Position numbers and translations under genes: made by a program
Origin: Acidobacteriota bacterium
GTDB lineage: Bacteria > Actinomycetota > Acidimicrobiia > Acidimicrobiales > UBA8190
Reading direction: 5' to 3'
Length of the DNA: 6,092 nucleotides
Assembly (NCBI GenBank): GCA_028872975.1
Contig: JAGWNV010000162.1
Coordinates: forward strand, 1-6,092
Part shown: positions 1 through 5,634 of the stretch, piece after piece
How positions within the stretch are numbered: position 1 is the stretch's first letter
Layout: every line of letters begins with the position of its first letter
The notes under the pieces: model-generated
What the model saw: the letters and a program-made list of their open reading frames with translations, nothing else
What the model was told of the DNA's origin: nothing
The model's database searches: none

Positions 1-1317
1 ATGTCCATTTGCGGCGGGCGACCCGGCGGGGCCTCGGCGGCGAGGGCGGCCGTGCTCGGCGCCGAGCTGGCCCTGGCCGAGGGTGACCTCGACGGCGCCG
101 ACCGGTGCGCCGAGGAGGCGCTCTCGCACCACGGCGCCGGCCCCGACGACCGGTGCCACGCCTACGAGATCCTCGGCCGGGCCCGGCGGCTCCACGACCT
201 TCCGGCGGCGGCCTCCGCCTTCGAGGCCGCCCTGGCCGTCGCCGAGCGCCACGACCTGCCGGTGTGGCGGATGCGGGCCCTCCACGAGCTCGGCACCGTC
301 GACATGTTCGAGCGGGTCGACGTGGTCCGGCTCCTCGAGGCACGCCGGCTCGGCGAGGAGATGGGGGCCCTCGGCACCGTCGCCGTCCTCGACCTGCAGC
401 TGGCGGCGGCCTTCACCGCCCGCTGGGACCTCGACCGCTGCGACCACCACGCCACCGCCGCGCTCGGCCTCGCCGGTCGTCTCGGGCTGCGCCGGGTGGC
501 GGGGAAGGCCCTCGGCCTCATGGCGGGGAGCGCCAGCATGCGCGGCGACCGGGACGAGACCGACCGGCTGGCCGCCAGGGCCGTCGCCGAGGACCCGACC
601 GACCCGACCCTCCCCGGGTTCTGCCGGGCCTGCACCGGCATGGCGCTGTTCATGTCCGGCGACACCGGCGCCGCCGTGGGTCCCTTCGAGGAGGGGACCG
701 CCGCCCTGTCGCGGGTGCCCAACGCCGAGCCCATCTCGATCCGGGCGCTGTGGCCGCTCGTCCAGGCCGCCTCGGGGGACCGGCGGGCGCAGGCGTCGCT
801 CGACGACGCCCGGCGCCAGGGCGTGGGCGGCTTCTACGTGAACGCCGGCATGCTCGGCTACGCCAGGGCCGTGCTCGAAGCCCGGGCAGGGCGCCCCCGG
901 GCCGCCGAGGCCATCGCCACCGAGGCGGCCGGCTCGTTCGTCAACTGCGAGGCCTGGGCCGACCTGGCCCGGCTCGTCGCCGCCCCCGCCGCGCTCGCCG
1001 ACGGATGGGGGGAGCCGCGGCGCTGGCTCGAGGCGGCCCGGGCCCGGTTCCTCGACCTGGGCCTCCACCGGCTGGCCGAACGCTGCGGCGAGCTGCTCGG
1101 CGGCGCCGTCGCCAATCCGTGGGCTGCCGAGGGCGTCACCGACCGGGAGGCGGAGGTGCTCCGGCTCGTCATCGAGGGCCTGGCCAACAAGGAGATCGCG
1201 GCCGCGCTGGGACTGTCCCCACGGACCGTGGAGAAGCACGTCGAGAGCCTGCTGCGCAAGGCCGGGGCCCGGTCGCGCACCGAGCTCGCCGTGAGCGCCC
1301 GCCGGGCCACTACGTAG
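1..1317 (+). CDS. LuxR-family transcriptional regulator, probably 5'-partial (TPR-like region plus C-terminal GerE HTH)
   Basis: A DNA-binding regulator. The last 60 or so residues (about 379-435 of the 438 visible) form a textbook LuxR/GerE helix-turn-helix, with a TDREAEVLRLVIEGLANKEI start, then LGLSPRTVEKHVESLLRK, the recognition-helix region. Residues 15-360 are Ala/Leu/Arg-rich amphipathic helices with TPR-like phrasing (GDLDGADRCAEEAL; FEAALAVAERHDLP), as in the C-terminal half of large LAL/MalT-like regulators. Those proteins normally carry an N-terminal AAA-type ATPase with a Walker A motif; none is visible here. The reading frame is open from base 1, where there happens to be an ATG, and the upstream DNA is not in the window. 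The first codons include ATT and CGA, unusual for this gene. I therefore think the gene continues upstream, although a stand-alone 438-residue TPR-LuxR protein is possible. The stop is TAG. Its ligand and targets are unknown; the cupin genes 102 bases downstream are candidates. Confidence 0.85.
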   Translation: MSICGGRPGGASAARAAVLGAELALAEGDLDGADRCAEEALSHHGAGPDDRCHAYEILGRARRLHDLPAAASAFEAALAVAERHDLPVWRMRALHELGTVDMFERVDVVRLLEARRLGEEMGALGTVAVLDLQLAAAFTARWDLDRCDHHATAALGLAGRLGLRRVAGKALGLMAGSASMRGDRDETDRLAARAVAEDPTDPTLPGFCRACTGMALFMSGDTGAAVGPFEEGTAALSRVPNAEPISIRALWPLVQAASGDRRAQASLDDARRQGVGGFYVNAGMLGYARAVLEARAGRPRAAEAIATEAAGSFVNCEAWADLARLVAAPAALADGWGEPRRWLEAARARFLDLGLHRLAERCGELLGGAVANPWAAEGVTDREAEVLRLVIEGLANKEIAAALGLSPRTVEKHVESLLRKAGARSRTELAVSARRATT

Positions 1318-1335
1318 CCGGACCCGGCACTACGT
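1308..1335. repeat. Pair of direct 8-mers CACTACGT, 20 bp apart (possible operator)
   Basis: CACTACGT occurs at 1308-1315, across the end of the regulator gene, and again at 1328-1335. The start-to-start spacing is exactly 20 bp, about two helical turns. The match continues as CACTACGT(A/G)G. Between the copies lies GCCGGACCCGGC, itself nearly a dyad, and the outer ends CCAC and GTGG are complementary. Two same-face sites just downstream of a regulator gene and ahead of the cupins would suit a dimeric or tandem regulator. Binding is inference; chance is possible because part of the first copy is coding. Confidence 0.35.
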
Positions 1336-1343
1336 GGGATCCC

Positions 1344-1374
1344 CGATGCGCCCGGGGCTCCTCCAGGCGCATCG
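1344..1374. repeat. Perfect 9-bp inverted repeat between the LuxR-type gene and the cupin operon
   Basis: CGATGCGCC (1344-1352) and GGCGCATCG (1366-1374) are exact reverse complements with a 13-base loop. As RNA this would be a stable hairpin after the regulator stop. No U-run follows, so it is not a canonical intrinsic terminator, though high-GC actinobacteria often lack the U-tract. It may instead be a protein-binding dyad. Confidence 0.45.
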
Positions 1375-1384
1375 TGGCACCCGG

Positions 1385-1401
1385 GGCCGCCGGAGGCGGC
1401 C
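1385..1401 (+). repeat. Tight 7-bp GC hairpin just upstream of the cupin ribosome binding site
   Basis: GGCCGCC (1385-1391), a GGA loop, then GGCGGCC (1395-1401) form an all-GC stem ending five bases before the Shine-Dalgarno sequence of the first cupin gene. It could act as the second half of a terminator for the regulator gene, or as a structure in the cupin leader. No U-tract follows. Confidence 0.45.
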
Positions 1402-1406
1402 GGCAC

Positions 1407-1412
1407 GGGAGG
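1407..1412 (+). promoter_or_regulatory. Ribosome binding site of the first cupin gene
   Basis: GGGAGG followed by seven bases and the GTG at 1420. It is the strongest Shine-Dalgarno match on the left of the window and fixes the GTG as the start of the small cupin protein. Confidence 0.7.
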
Positions 1413-1419
1413 TGCAGAG

Positions 1420-1779
1420 GTGCTCGAGTCCAAGAACATCGCCACGCCGGACGACACGAGACGCTTCGAGCACGGCGAGGTCAGGCTGGTGAGCCTCAGC
1501 GGGTTCACGGTGGGGCGGGCCGAGTTCGGCCCCGGCTGGAAATGGTCGAGCGACGTGAAGCCGGTGGTCGGGACCGAGAGCTGCCAGGGGACCCACATGT
1601 CCTACGTCGTCTCCGGTCGGTTCCACGTGCGCATGGACGACGGGCGGGAGCTCGAGCTCGGGCCCGGGGACGCCCATCTCGTGGGCCCCGGCCACGACGC
1701 CTGGGTCGTCGGCGACGAGCCGTGCGTGACGATCGACTTCATCCCGAGCGGTGACGCCGCCGGCGCCGGGACGGCTTGA
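1420..1779 (+). CDS. Small single-domain cupin protein
   Basis: A 119-residue cytosolic protein of cupin-fold type, with GTG start and good ribosome binding site. The conserved core runs from about residue 39 to 105. It has a GWKWSSDVKP segment (39-48), then GTESCQGTHMSYVVSG (51-66), ending in the usual Gly before a beta strand. Next come MDDGRELELGPGD (72-84) and a second half-motif GPGHDAWVVGDEP (89-101). The canonical first cupin motif HxH...E is not present. Possible ligands are Cys55, His59 and His92, so metal binding, if any, uses a variant set. Proteins of this KWS-VKP/GHDAWVVGDEP type are known as small actinobacterial cupins of unassigned function. Stop TGA is one base before the ATG of the next cupin, so the two are almost certainly co-transcribed. 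No enzymatic activity can be assigned; a sensor or small-molecule binder is as likely as an enzyme. Confidence 0.88.
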   Translation: MLESKNIATPDDTRRFEHGEVRLVSLSGFTVGRAEFGPGWKWSSDVKPVVGTESCQGTHMSYVVSGRFHVRMDDGRELELGPGDAHLVGPGHDAWVVGDEPCVTIDFIPSGDAAGAGTA

Positions 1780-1780
1780 G

Positions 1781-2287
1781 ATGGACGGAGCGCGACGCCG
1801 CCGGTGGCTCTTCCTCGGGGTGCTCGTCGAGGAGCTCACCGAACCGGGAAGCCCGGTGGTCGTGGCCGAGGGGGTCCTCCCCGAGGGCGCCTCTCCGCCC
1901 GCCCACGTCCACGACACCCTCGACGACAGCTTCTACCTGCTCGACGGCCGCATGGTGGTCCGCTACGGGCACGAGGAATGGGAGGCGGGCCCGGGCAGCT
2001 GGGTGCAGTTCCCGGCACGGGTCCCCCACACCTTCCGAGTCCTCGGCGGCCCGGCGCGGATCCTCATGGTCCATGCCGACGACAGCTTCCTCGCCGCCGT
2101 GCGCCAGATAGGTCGGCCGGCCGCCGGCGACGACGCGCCGAGCTCGACCCCGGGGCCGACCGTCGACGAGCTCGATCGCGCCTTCGCCGCCCACGGCATC
2201 ACCAATGTCGGCCCGGCCATGGAGCAAGCCGAGGCGGAGGAGGTCCTCGGGCGGCTCGCCAGCTCGTCAGGCGGCGAGGTGCGCTGA
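1781..2287 (+). CDS. Cupin-2 domain protein (168 residues)
   Basis: A cytosolic protein with a single conserved-barrel cupin domain at about residues 25-105. Motif 1 is readable as GASPPAHVHDTLDDSFYLLDG written in two parts: GASPPAHVH (36-44), then DTLDDSFYLLDG (45-56). This gives His42 and His44, but Asp49 stands where the family has Glu. Motif 2 is GPGSWVQFPARVPHTF (70-85) with His83; the usual PxG is PAR here. It resembles quercetin-dioxygenase-like or sugar-binding cupins, but the substrate cannot be read. A C-terminal tail (about 115-168) with LDRAFAAHGI and AEAEEVLGRLA looks helical and lies outside the barrel. I chose the ATG at 1781, one base after the previous stop; a GTG at 1751 would add ten residues and overlap the first cupin gene. 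The Shine-Dalgarno is weak (GGGACGG, 1768-1774), suggesting translational coupling. The 3' end overlaps the convergent esterase gene by 21 bp. Confidence 0.88.
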   Translation: MDGARRRRWLFLGVLVEELTEPGSPVVVAEGVLPEGASPPAHVHDTLDDSFYLLDGRMVVRYGHEEWEAGPGSWVQFPARVPHTFRVLGGPARILMVHADDSFLAAVRQIGRPAAGDDAPSSTPGPTVDELDRAFAAHGITNVGPAMEQAEAEEVLGRLASSSGGEVR

Positions 2288-3187
2288 CAGGAAGGCCATG
2301 GACGGCACCTCCTGGGCCGTGAAGAAGTTCCCGGTGTGACACCCGCTCCCCACCACGACCTGCACGCTCGGCGGTGACGCCTCGGCGAAGGCCACCACCC
2401 CCGGGTGGAACGGGTCCGAGTCACCCGAGGCCACCCGGACGGGGATCCCCGACAACGCCCGGGCGTGGGTGACGGCGTCACAGGCGGCGAAGTCGGCGGC
2501 CGAGGCATAGGCGCCGGCGTTTGCCTGGCGGGCCTGGTCGTAGCTCGTCCAGATGGCAGGGCTGATGGCGGCGACGGCCGAGATCCGCTCCGGGAATCGC
2601 TCGGCGAAGAGGAGGGCCCCGTAGCCGCCCATGGAGATGCCCATGGTGGCGATGCCCCGCGGCGGATTGCCGAGGCCCATGGCCTGGCACAGGGGGATCA
2701 ACTCGTCCATGACCATCCCCATCGGGTCGTCACCGGGGTGCGGGTTCCAGTAGCCCCCGCCACCGTCGACGGTGACCATGGCCATGGGGGCCAGGGGCTT
2801 CTCGTCCACGAGGAGGGCGCAGCCCTGGGCCGGTTGCATGCCGGCAAAGGAGGACCGGTGGTCGCCGCCGAACCCGTGGAGCATCACGATGAGCGGCAGG
2901 GCGTCACCGGGACCGTGGCCGGGCGGGTAGGCAACGGCGTACCCGACCGTCGTCCGGCGGGCCCGGGAGCGGAACCGGCCCGACACGGTCGGTCCCACCG
3001 GAGCGAAGCGCAGTGGCGGCACCGGTGTCGAGCAGGCGCCGTCGAGGCGGTCGAGGAGCGACTTGCCGGGCAGCACGCCGTGGTCGACCAGCTCGGCGGC
3101 GCCGACCCCGCCGGCGACGATCGCCCCGAGACCGGCAGCGGCGGCGGCGAGCAGCCGGCGTCTCGTGAAGCCCTCGTCGTCCCTCAC
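2267..3187 (-). CDS. Tat-exported alpha/beta-hydrolase, esterase-D/antigen-85-like putative esterase
   Basis: A secreted serine hydrolase of about 306 residues. Its N-terminus has a twin-arginine signal: FTRRRLL (7-13), then a hydrophobic Ala/Gly/Leu/Val stretch (12-31) with possible cleavage near VGAA. The hydrolase core shows the oxyanion-hole strand VMLHGFGGDH (101-110) and the nucleophile elbow GISMGG (183-188) with Ser185. A GDSDPF segment (255-260) holds the likely acid, and GCHTGNFF (282-289) supplies His284. This order fits the putative-esterase family that includes esterase D and mycolyltransferases; the true substrate is unknown. I prefer the GTG at 3187, preceded by GGGGGGTG seven bases away and giving a normal short signal n-region. 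A GTG at 3226 would add 13 residues but has no good ribosome site and sits at a hairpin edge. The gene follows the methyltransferase on the same strand and ends tail-to-tail within the second cupin gene. Confidence 0.87.
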   Translation of the reverse strand: MRDDEGFTRRRLLAAAAAGLGAIVAGGVGAAELVDHGVLPGKSLLDRLDGACSTPVPPLRFAPVGPTVSGRFRSRARRTTVGYAVAYPPGHGPGDALPLIVMLHGFGGDHRSSFAGMQPAQGCALLVDEKPLAPMAMVTVDGGGGYWNPHPGDDPMGMVMDELIPLCQAMGLGNPPRGIATMGISMGGYGALLFAERFPERISAVAAISPAIWTSYDQARQANAGAYASAADFAACDAVTHARALSGIPVRVASGDSDPFHPGVVAFAEASPPSVQVVVGSGCHTGNFFTAQEVPSMAFLSAHLAA

Positions 3188-3194
3188 GGCTGCA

Positions 3195-3200
3195 CCCCCC
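3195..3200 (-). promoter_or_regulatory. Probable ribosome binding site deciding the esterase start
   Basis: On the minus strand this reads GGGGGG followed by TG, one base off GGAGGTG, with seven bases before the GTG at 3187. The alternative GTG at 3226 has no comparable site, so this supports the shorter protein. Confidence 0.45.
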
Positions 3201-3225
3201 GGTGACCTGCGGCCGAAGCCTGGCA

Positions 3226-3260
3226 CGGAGGTCCGCCGGGGGCGGGGAAGGCGACCTCCG
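3226..3260 (-). repeat. 8-bp inverted repeat between methyltransferase and esterase genes
   Basis: CGGAGGTC (3226-3233) and GACCTCCG (3253-3260) are perfect reverse complements around a 19-base loop. It lies just past the methyltransferase stop on the minus strand and before the esterase start. A terminator for the methyltransferase or an intercistronic RNA structure are both possible. No U-tract is seen. Confidence 0.4.
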
Positions 3261-3268
3261 GCCCGGCG

Positions 3269-4018
3269 CTACCCGAACTTCCGCCCCACGACGGCGACCA
3301 GGCCGGCCGGGAGGGTTTCGTCGCCGAAGGACCGGGCGACCCGTGCCTCGACGCCGTGGCGCCCCAGCAGGTCGGGCACCTTGGAGGTCTCGACGAGCAC
3401 GTTGTCGTGGCGCTCATCGTCCCGGCGCCAGGTCCCGTCTTCCTGCCTCGTGAACGTGGTCATCATCCGCACGTAGCGGTCGGGTTCGGGCACGGAGAAC
3501 TCGGTCACGAGCACCCAGTCGTCGGTCCGCCACACCTTGGCCGGCTCGCCGGCGCGTACGGCGCCCCACTCGAGGTCGCAGAGGTCGATGGCCATGACAC
3601 CGCCGGGTCGGAGGGCCCTGGCCATGGCGACGAGGGCCTCGTCCACCTCGGACCGCTCGTCGAGGTAGTTGAGGGCGTGGCCCACCCCCACGACGGCGTC
3701 GGCGTCGGGGACCGGGTCCTCGGGGAGCGTCAGGCGCCTGATCTCCATGGCGCCCGGAACGTGGTCCCGGGCCAGGCCGAGCATGGCGTCGGAGGCGTCG
3801 GTGGCGACGACCCGCAACCCGGCGCCGACGAGATGGGAGGTGAGCAGGCCGCTCCCGCAGCCGATCTCCACCACGACGCCCCTGCGCCGGCGAACCGGGT
3901 CGAGCAGGCGCACGATGCCCGGCGCGCAGGCGTCGGCGTGGAACCCGAAGCCCAGGTGATGGACGCGCGCCAGGTCGTCTCGGTAGTACGGGGGGCGGCG
4001 GGGCGGGTGTGGTTCCAT
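3269..4018 (-). CDS. Class I SAM-dependent methyltransferase
   Basis: A cytosolic methyltransferase of 249 residues with the seven-strand Rossmann-like fold. Motif I, the SAM-binding glycine loop, is VVVEIGCGSG (48-57). The acidic residue at the end of the second strand is in VVATDASDAML (70-80), with Asp74 expected to bind the SAM ribose. DADAVVGVGHALNYL (105-119) matches the motif II region. RALRPGGVMAIDL (134-146) is the usual RPGG turn. An N-terminal YYRDDLARVHHLGF segment resembles methyltransferases of the broad Methyltransf_25 type, whose substrates are mostly unassigned, and the same applies here. The open frame extends upstream to 4117, but that would run into tRNA-Asn, so I chose the ATG at 4018, giving a protein that begins MEPHPPRRPPYY. 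No clear Shine-Dalgarno precedes it. The stop is TAG. It may be transcribed from its own promoter or by read-through from the tRNA side. Confidence 0.87.
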   Translation of the reverse strand: MEPHPPRRPPYYRDDLARVHHLGFGFHADACAPGIVRLLDPVRRRRGVVVEIGCGSGLLTSHLVGAGLRVVATDASDAMLGLARDHVPGAMEIRRLTLPEDPVPDADAVVGVGHALNYLDERSEVDEALVAMARALRPGGVMAIDLCDLEWGAVRAGEPAKVWRTDDWVLVTEFSVPEPDRYVRMMTTFTRQEDGTWRRDDERHDNVLVETSKVPDLLGRHGVEARVARSFGDETLPAGLVAVVGRKFG

Positions 4019-4032
4019 CGGGCCGGGTGCGT

Positions 4033-4079
4033 GTCCAGACGAACCGGAGCTGCGTGAACGGTGTCGCTCCGGTGTGGAC
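4033..4079 (-). terminator. Long bipartite inverted repeat downstream of tRNA-Asn (candidate terminator or attenuator)
   Basis: The inner arms ACCGGAGC (4043-4050) and GCTCCGGT (4066-4073) match perfectly around a 15-base loop. The outer arms GTCCA (4033-4037) and TGGAC (4075-4079) also match, with five unpaired bases on one side and one on the other. It starts 11 bases past the tRNA 3' end on the minus strand and precedes the methyltransferase ATG by 14 bases. It would suit ending the dnaG-rpoD-tRNA transcript. The missing U-tract keeps the confidence low, and an operator or 5' leader structure is an alternative. Confidence 0.4.
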
Positions 4080-4090
4080 TGGCGGGATCG

Positions 4091-4163
4091 CTCCGGGGGA
4101 GAGACTCGAACTCTCAACCTAGCGGTTAACAGCCGCTTGCTCTGCCGATTGAGCTACCCCGGA
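4091..4163 (-). tRNA. tRNA-Asn, anticodon GTT
   Basis: A complete 73-base cloverleaf reads on the minus strand. The acceptor stem is TCCGGGG/CCCCGGA (4157-4163 and 4092-4098) with discriminator G at 4091. The D stem is GCTC/GAGC with an 8-base loop containing GG. The anticodon stem is AGCGG/CCGCT around loop CTGTTAA, giving anticodon GTT (4128-4130), which reads AAC and AAT. The variable loop is AGGTT, and the T stem GAGAG/CTCTC encloses TTCGAGT. All stems pair perfectly. The 3' CCA is not encoded (CGA follows), so it must be added by the CCA-adding enzyme. It lies 55 bases downstream of the rpoD stop on the same strand. Confidence 0.96.
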
Positions 4164-4218
4164 ATGTGCCCAGCGGGCGCCGCGACGATAGCAGCAGGCC
4201 TCGCCGGCCCCGACGACG

Positions 4219-5634
4219 TCAGGTCTCGTCGAGGAAGTCGCGCAGCGGTCTCGCCGCGTTGGGGTGGCGGAGCTTGGCCAGGGTCTTCGCCTCGATCTGG
4301 CGGATCCGTTCCCGGGTGACACCGAAGGCCTTGCCCACCTCTTCGAGGGTCCGCACCCTGCCGTCCTCCAACCCGAACCGGAGCTCCATGACCTCCCGCT
4401 CGCGCTTGGGAAGGGTGGCCAATGCGTCGCGCACCGCCTCGTGGAGCATCGACCGGGTGGCGGCGTCGTCGGGGACCTCGGCGCCCTGGTCCTCGATGAG
4501 GTCCGAGAGGCTGAAATCCTCCTCGTCGCCCATGGGCTGCTCGAGCGAGACGGTGTCCTGGTTGATCCGCTGGATCTCCCGGACCCGCTCGATCGGGAAC
4601 TCGACCCGGCCGGCGATCTCCTCGACGGTGGGCTCCCGGCCGAACTCCTGGAGCAGCTGGCGCTGGACCCGCACCACCTTGTTGATGGTCTCGACCATGT
4701 GGACGGGGATCCGGATGGTCCGGCCCTGATCGGCGAGGGCCCGGGTGATGGCTTGGCGGATCCACCACGTGGCGTAGGTCGAGAACTTGAAGCCCTTCGT
4801 GTAGTCGAACTTCTCGACGGCCCGCATGAGGCCGAGGTTGCCCTCCTGGATGAGGTCCAAGAAGGCGAGGCCGCGGTTGCGGTAGCGCTTGGCGATGGAG
4901 ACCACGAGGCGGAGGTTGGCCTCGATGAGGGCCTCCTTGGCCTGCTGGCCCCGGCGGACCTGACGCTGGAGCCGGGTCCGCTCGTCGGGGGTGACCCGCT
5001 CGCCTTTGGCCTGGTGGAGGGCGATCTCCTGGGCGGCGAACGCCCCCGACTCGATCCGTTTGGCCAGCTCGACCTCGAGCTCACCGGTGAGGAGGGGGAC
5101 CTTCCCGATCTCCTTCAGGTAGGTGTGGACGGGGTCGGCGGCCGCCCCGCCCCCATGGTCGCCCGACACGTAGCTCGACACCCTGGCGCGCGTGGGCCGG
5201 GGCGTCTGGCGCTCCATGAGCTCGTCGACAGGCTCGTCCTTCTTGCGCCGCAGCCGGCCCAGAGGGCCCTTGGCAGCGCCTTCGGACGGGGGCTCGGCGG
5301 GTGTCTCGACTGCGGGCGGCGCCTCTTCGATGCTGACCTCGAGTGAGTCGACGACACCTTCGGCCACGGCCTCGGCGACCGCTTCGGAGAGCTCGACGGG
5401 TGCCACCTCCCGGCGAGCCTCCTCGAAGTACTCGATGCCCTCGGCCCGGACGCGGGCCACCACGTCCTCGATGACGTCGTAGGAGAGCTCGACGGACTGC
5501 AGCACGAGGATGAGGTCGTCCTGGGTCAGGTACCCGCGCTGACGACCGACGAAGAGCAGCTGCTCGAAGCCCTCGACGGCGATCCCCTCGGGGACCGGCC
5601 GCACGGAGCTGCCCTTGGTGTGGCCGTCGCTCAT
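4219..5634 (-). CDS. rpoD: RNA polymerase primary sigma factor RpoD (sigma-70/SigA)
   Basis: The housekeeping sigma subunit that directs RNA polymerase to -10/-35 promoters; 471 residues. Region 1.1 is at about 20-72 (VEGFEQLLFVGRQRGYLTQDD onward). An acidic, Pro/Ala-rich linker with a basic patch (73-150) follows, then region 1.2 (166-197, DPVHTYLKEIGKVPLLT). Region 2 (about 235-303) includes NLRLVVSIAKRYRNRGLAFL, DLIQEGNLGLMRAVEKFDY and the promoter-melting TYATWWIRQAITRA. Region 3 starts at RTIRIPVHMVETINK (305-319), and the sigma finger is near DTVSLEQPMGDEEDFSLSDL (360-379). Region 4 (398-465) ends in the -35-binding helix GVTRERIRQIEAKTL. The spacer before region 2 is short, unlike the long insert of E. 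coli RpoD. ATG at 5634 overlaps the dnaG stop as ATGA and has GAGGAG five bases upstream, so translation is probably coupled. Having both region 1.1 and a full region 1.2 argues for a primary, not alternative, sigma factor. Confidence 0.97.
   Translation of the reverse strand: MSDGHTKGSSVRPVPEGIAVEGFEQLLFVGRQRGYLTQDDLILVLQSVELSYDVIEDVVARVRAEGIEYFEEARREVAPVELSEAVAEAVAEGVVDSLEVSIEEAPPAVETPAEPPSEGAAKGPLGRLRRKKDEPVDELMERQTPRPTRARVSSYVSGDHGGGAAADPVHTYLKEIGKVPLLTGELEVELAKRIESGAFAAQEIALHQAKGERVTPDERTRLQRQVRRGQQAKEALIEANLRLVVSIAKRYRNRGLAFLDLIQEGNLGLMRAVEKFDYTKGFKFSTYATWWIRQAITRALADQGRTIRIPVHMVETINKVVRVQRQLLQEFGREPTVEEIAGRVEFPIERVREIQRINQDTVSLEQPMGDEEDFSLSDLIEDQGAEVPDDAATRSMLHEAVRDALATLPKREREVMELRFGLEDGRVRTLEEVGKAFGVTRERIRQIEAKTLAKLRHPNAARPLRDFLDET

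Noticed and set aside
105..1754. 549-codon plus-strand open frame running through the LuxR-type and first cupin genes in another frame
   Set aside because: Its product is a monotonous Arg/Pro/Gly/Ala-rich chain with no domain, typical of off-frame reading in GC-rich DNA. It overlaps two genes with clear domains.
4019..4117. Upstream extension of the methyltransferase to 4117
   Set aside because: It would read through the tRNA 3' half, and the added residues (Arg/Ser/Pro-rich) look non-coding.
4091..4163. tRNA-Asn as an integration (att) site
   Set aside because: No integrase, no partial tRNA repeat and no foreign-looking flank is present in the window.
4164..4218. Promoter for tRNA-Asn with TATCGT at 4185-4190 (minus strand)
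   Set aside because: A weak -10-like hexamer only; no -35 resembling TTGACA at 16-18 bases. Not enough to annotate.
4119..5084. 321-codon minus-strand open frame covering part of rpoD and the tRNA
   Set aside because: Ser/Arg/Pro-rich shadow of rpoD; its end is a translation of the tRNA gene.
4264..5346. 360-codon plus-strand open frame antisense to rpoD
   Set aside because: The Leu/Gly/Asp-rich product mirrors the reverse strand of rpoD codons and has no recognisable domain.
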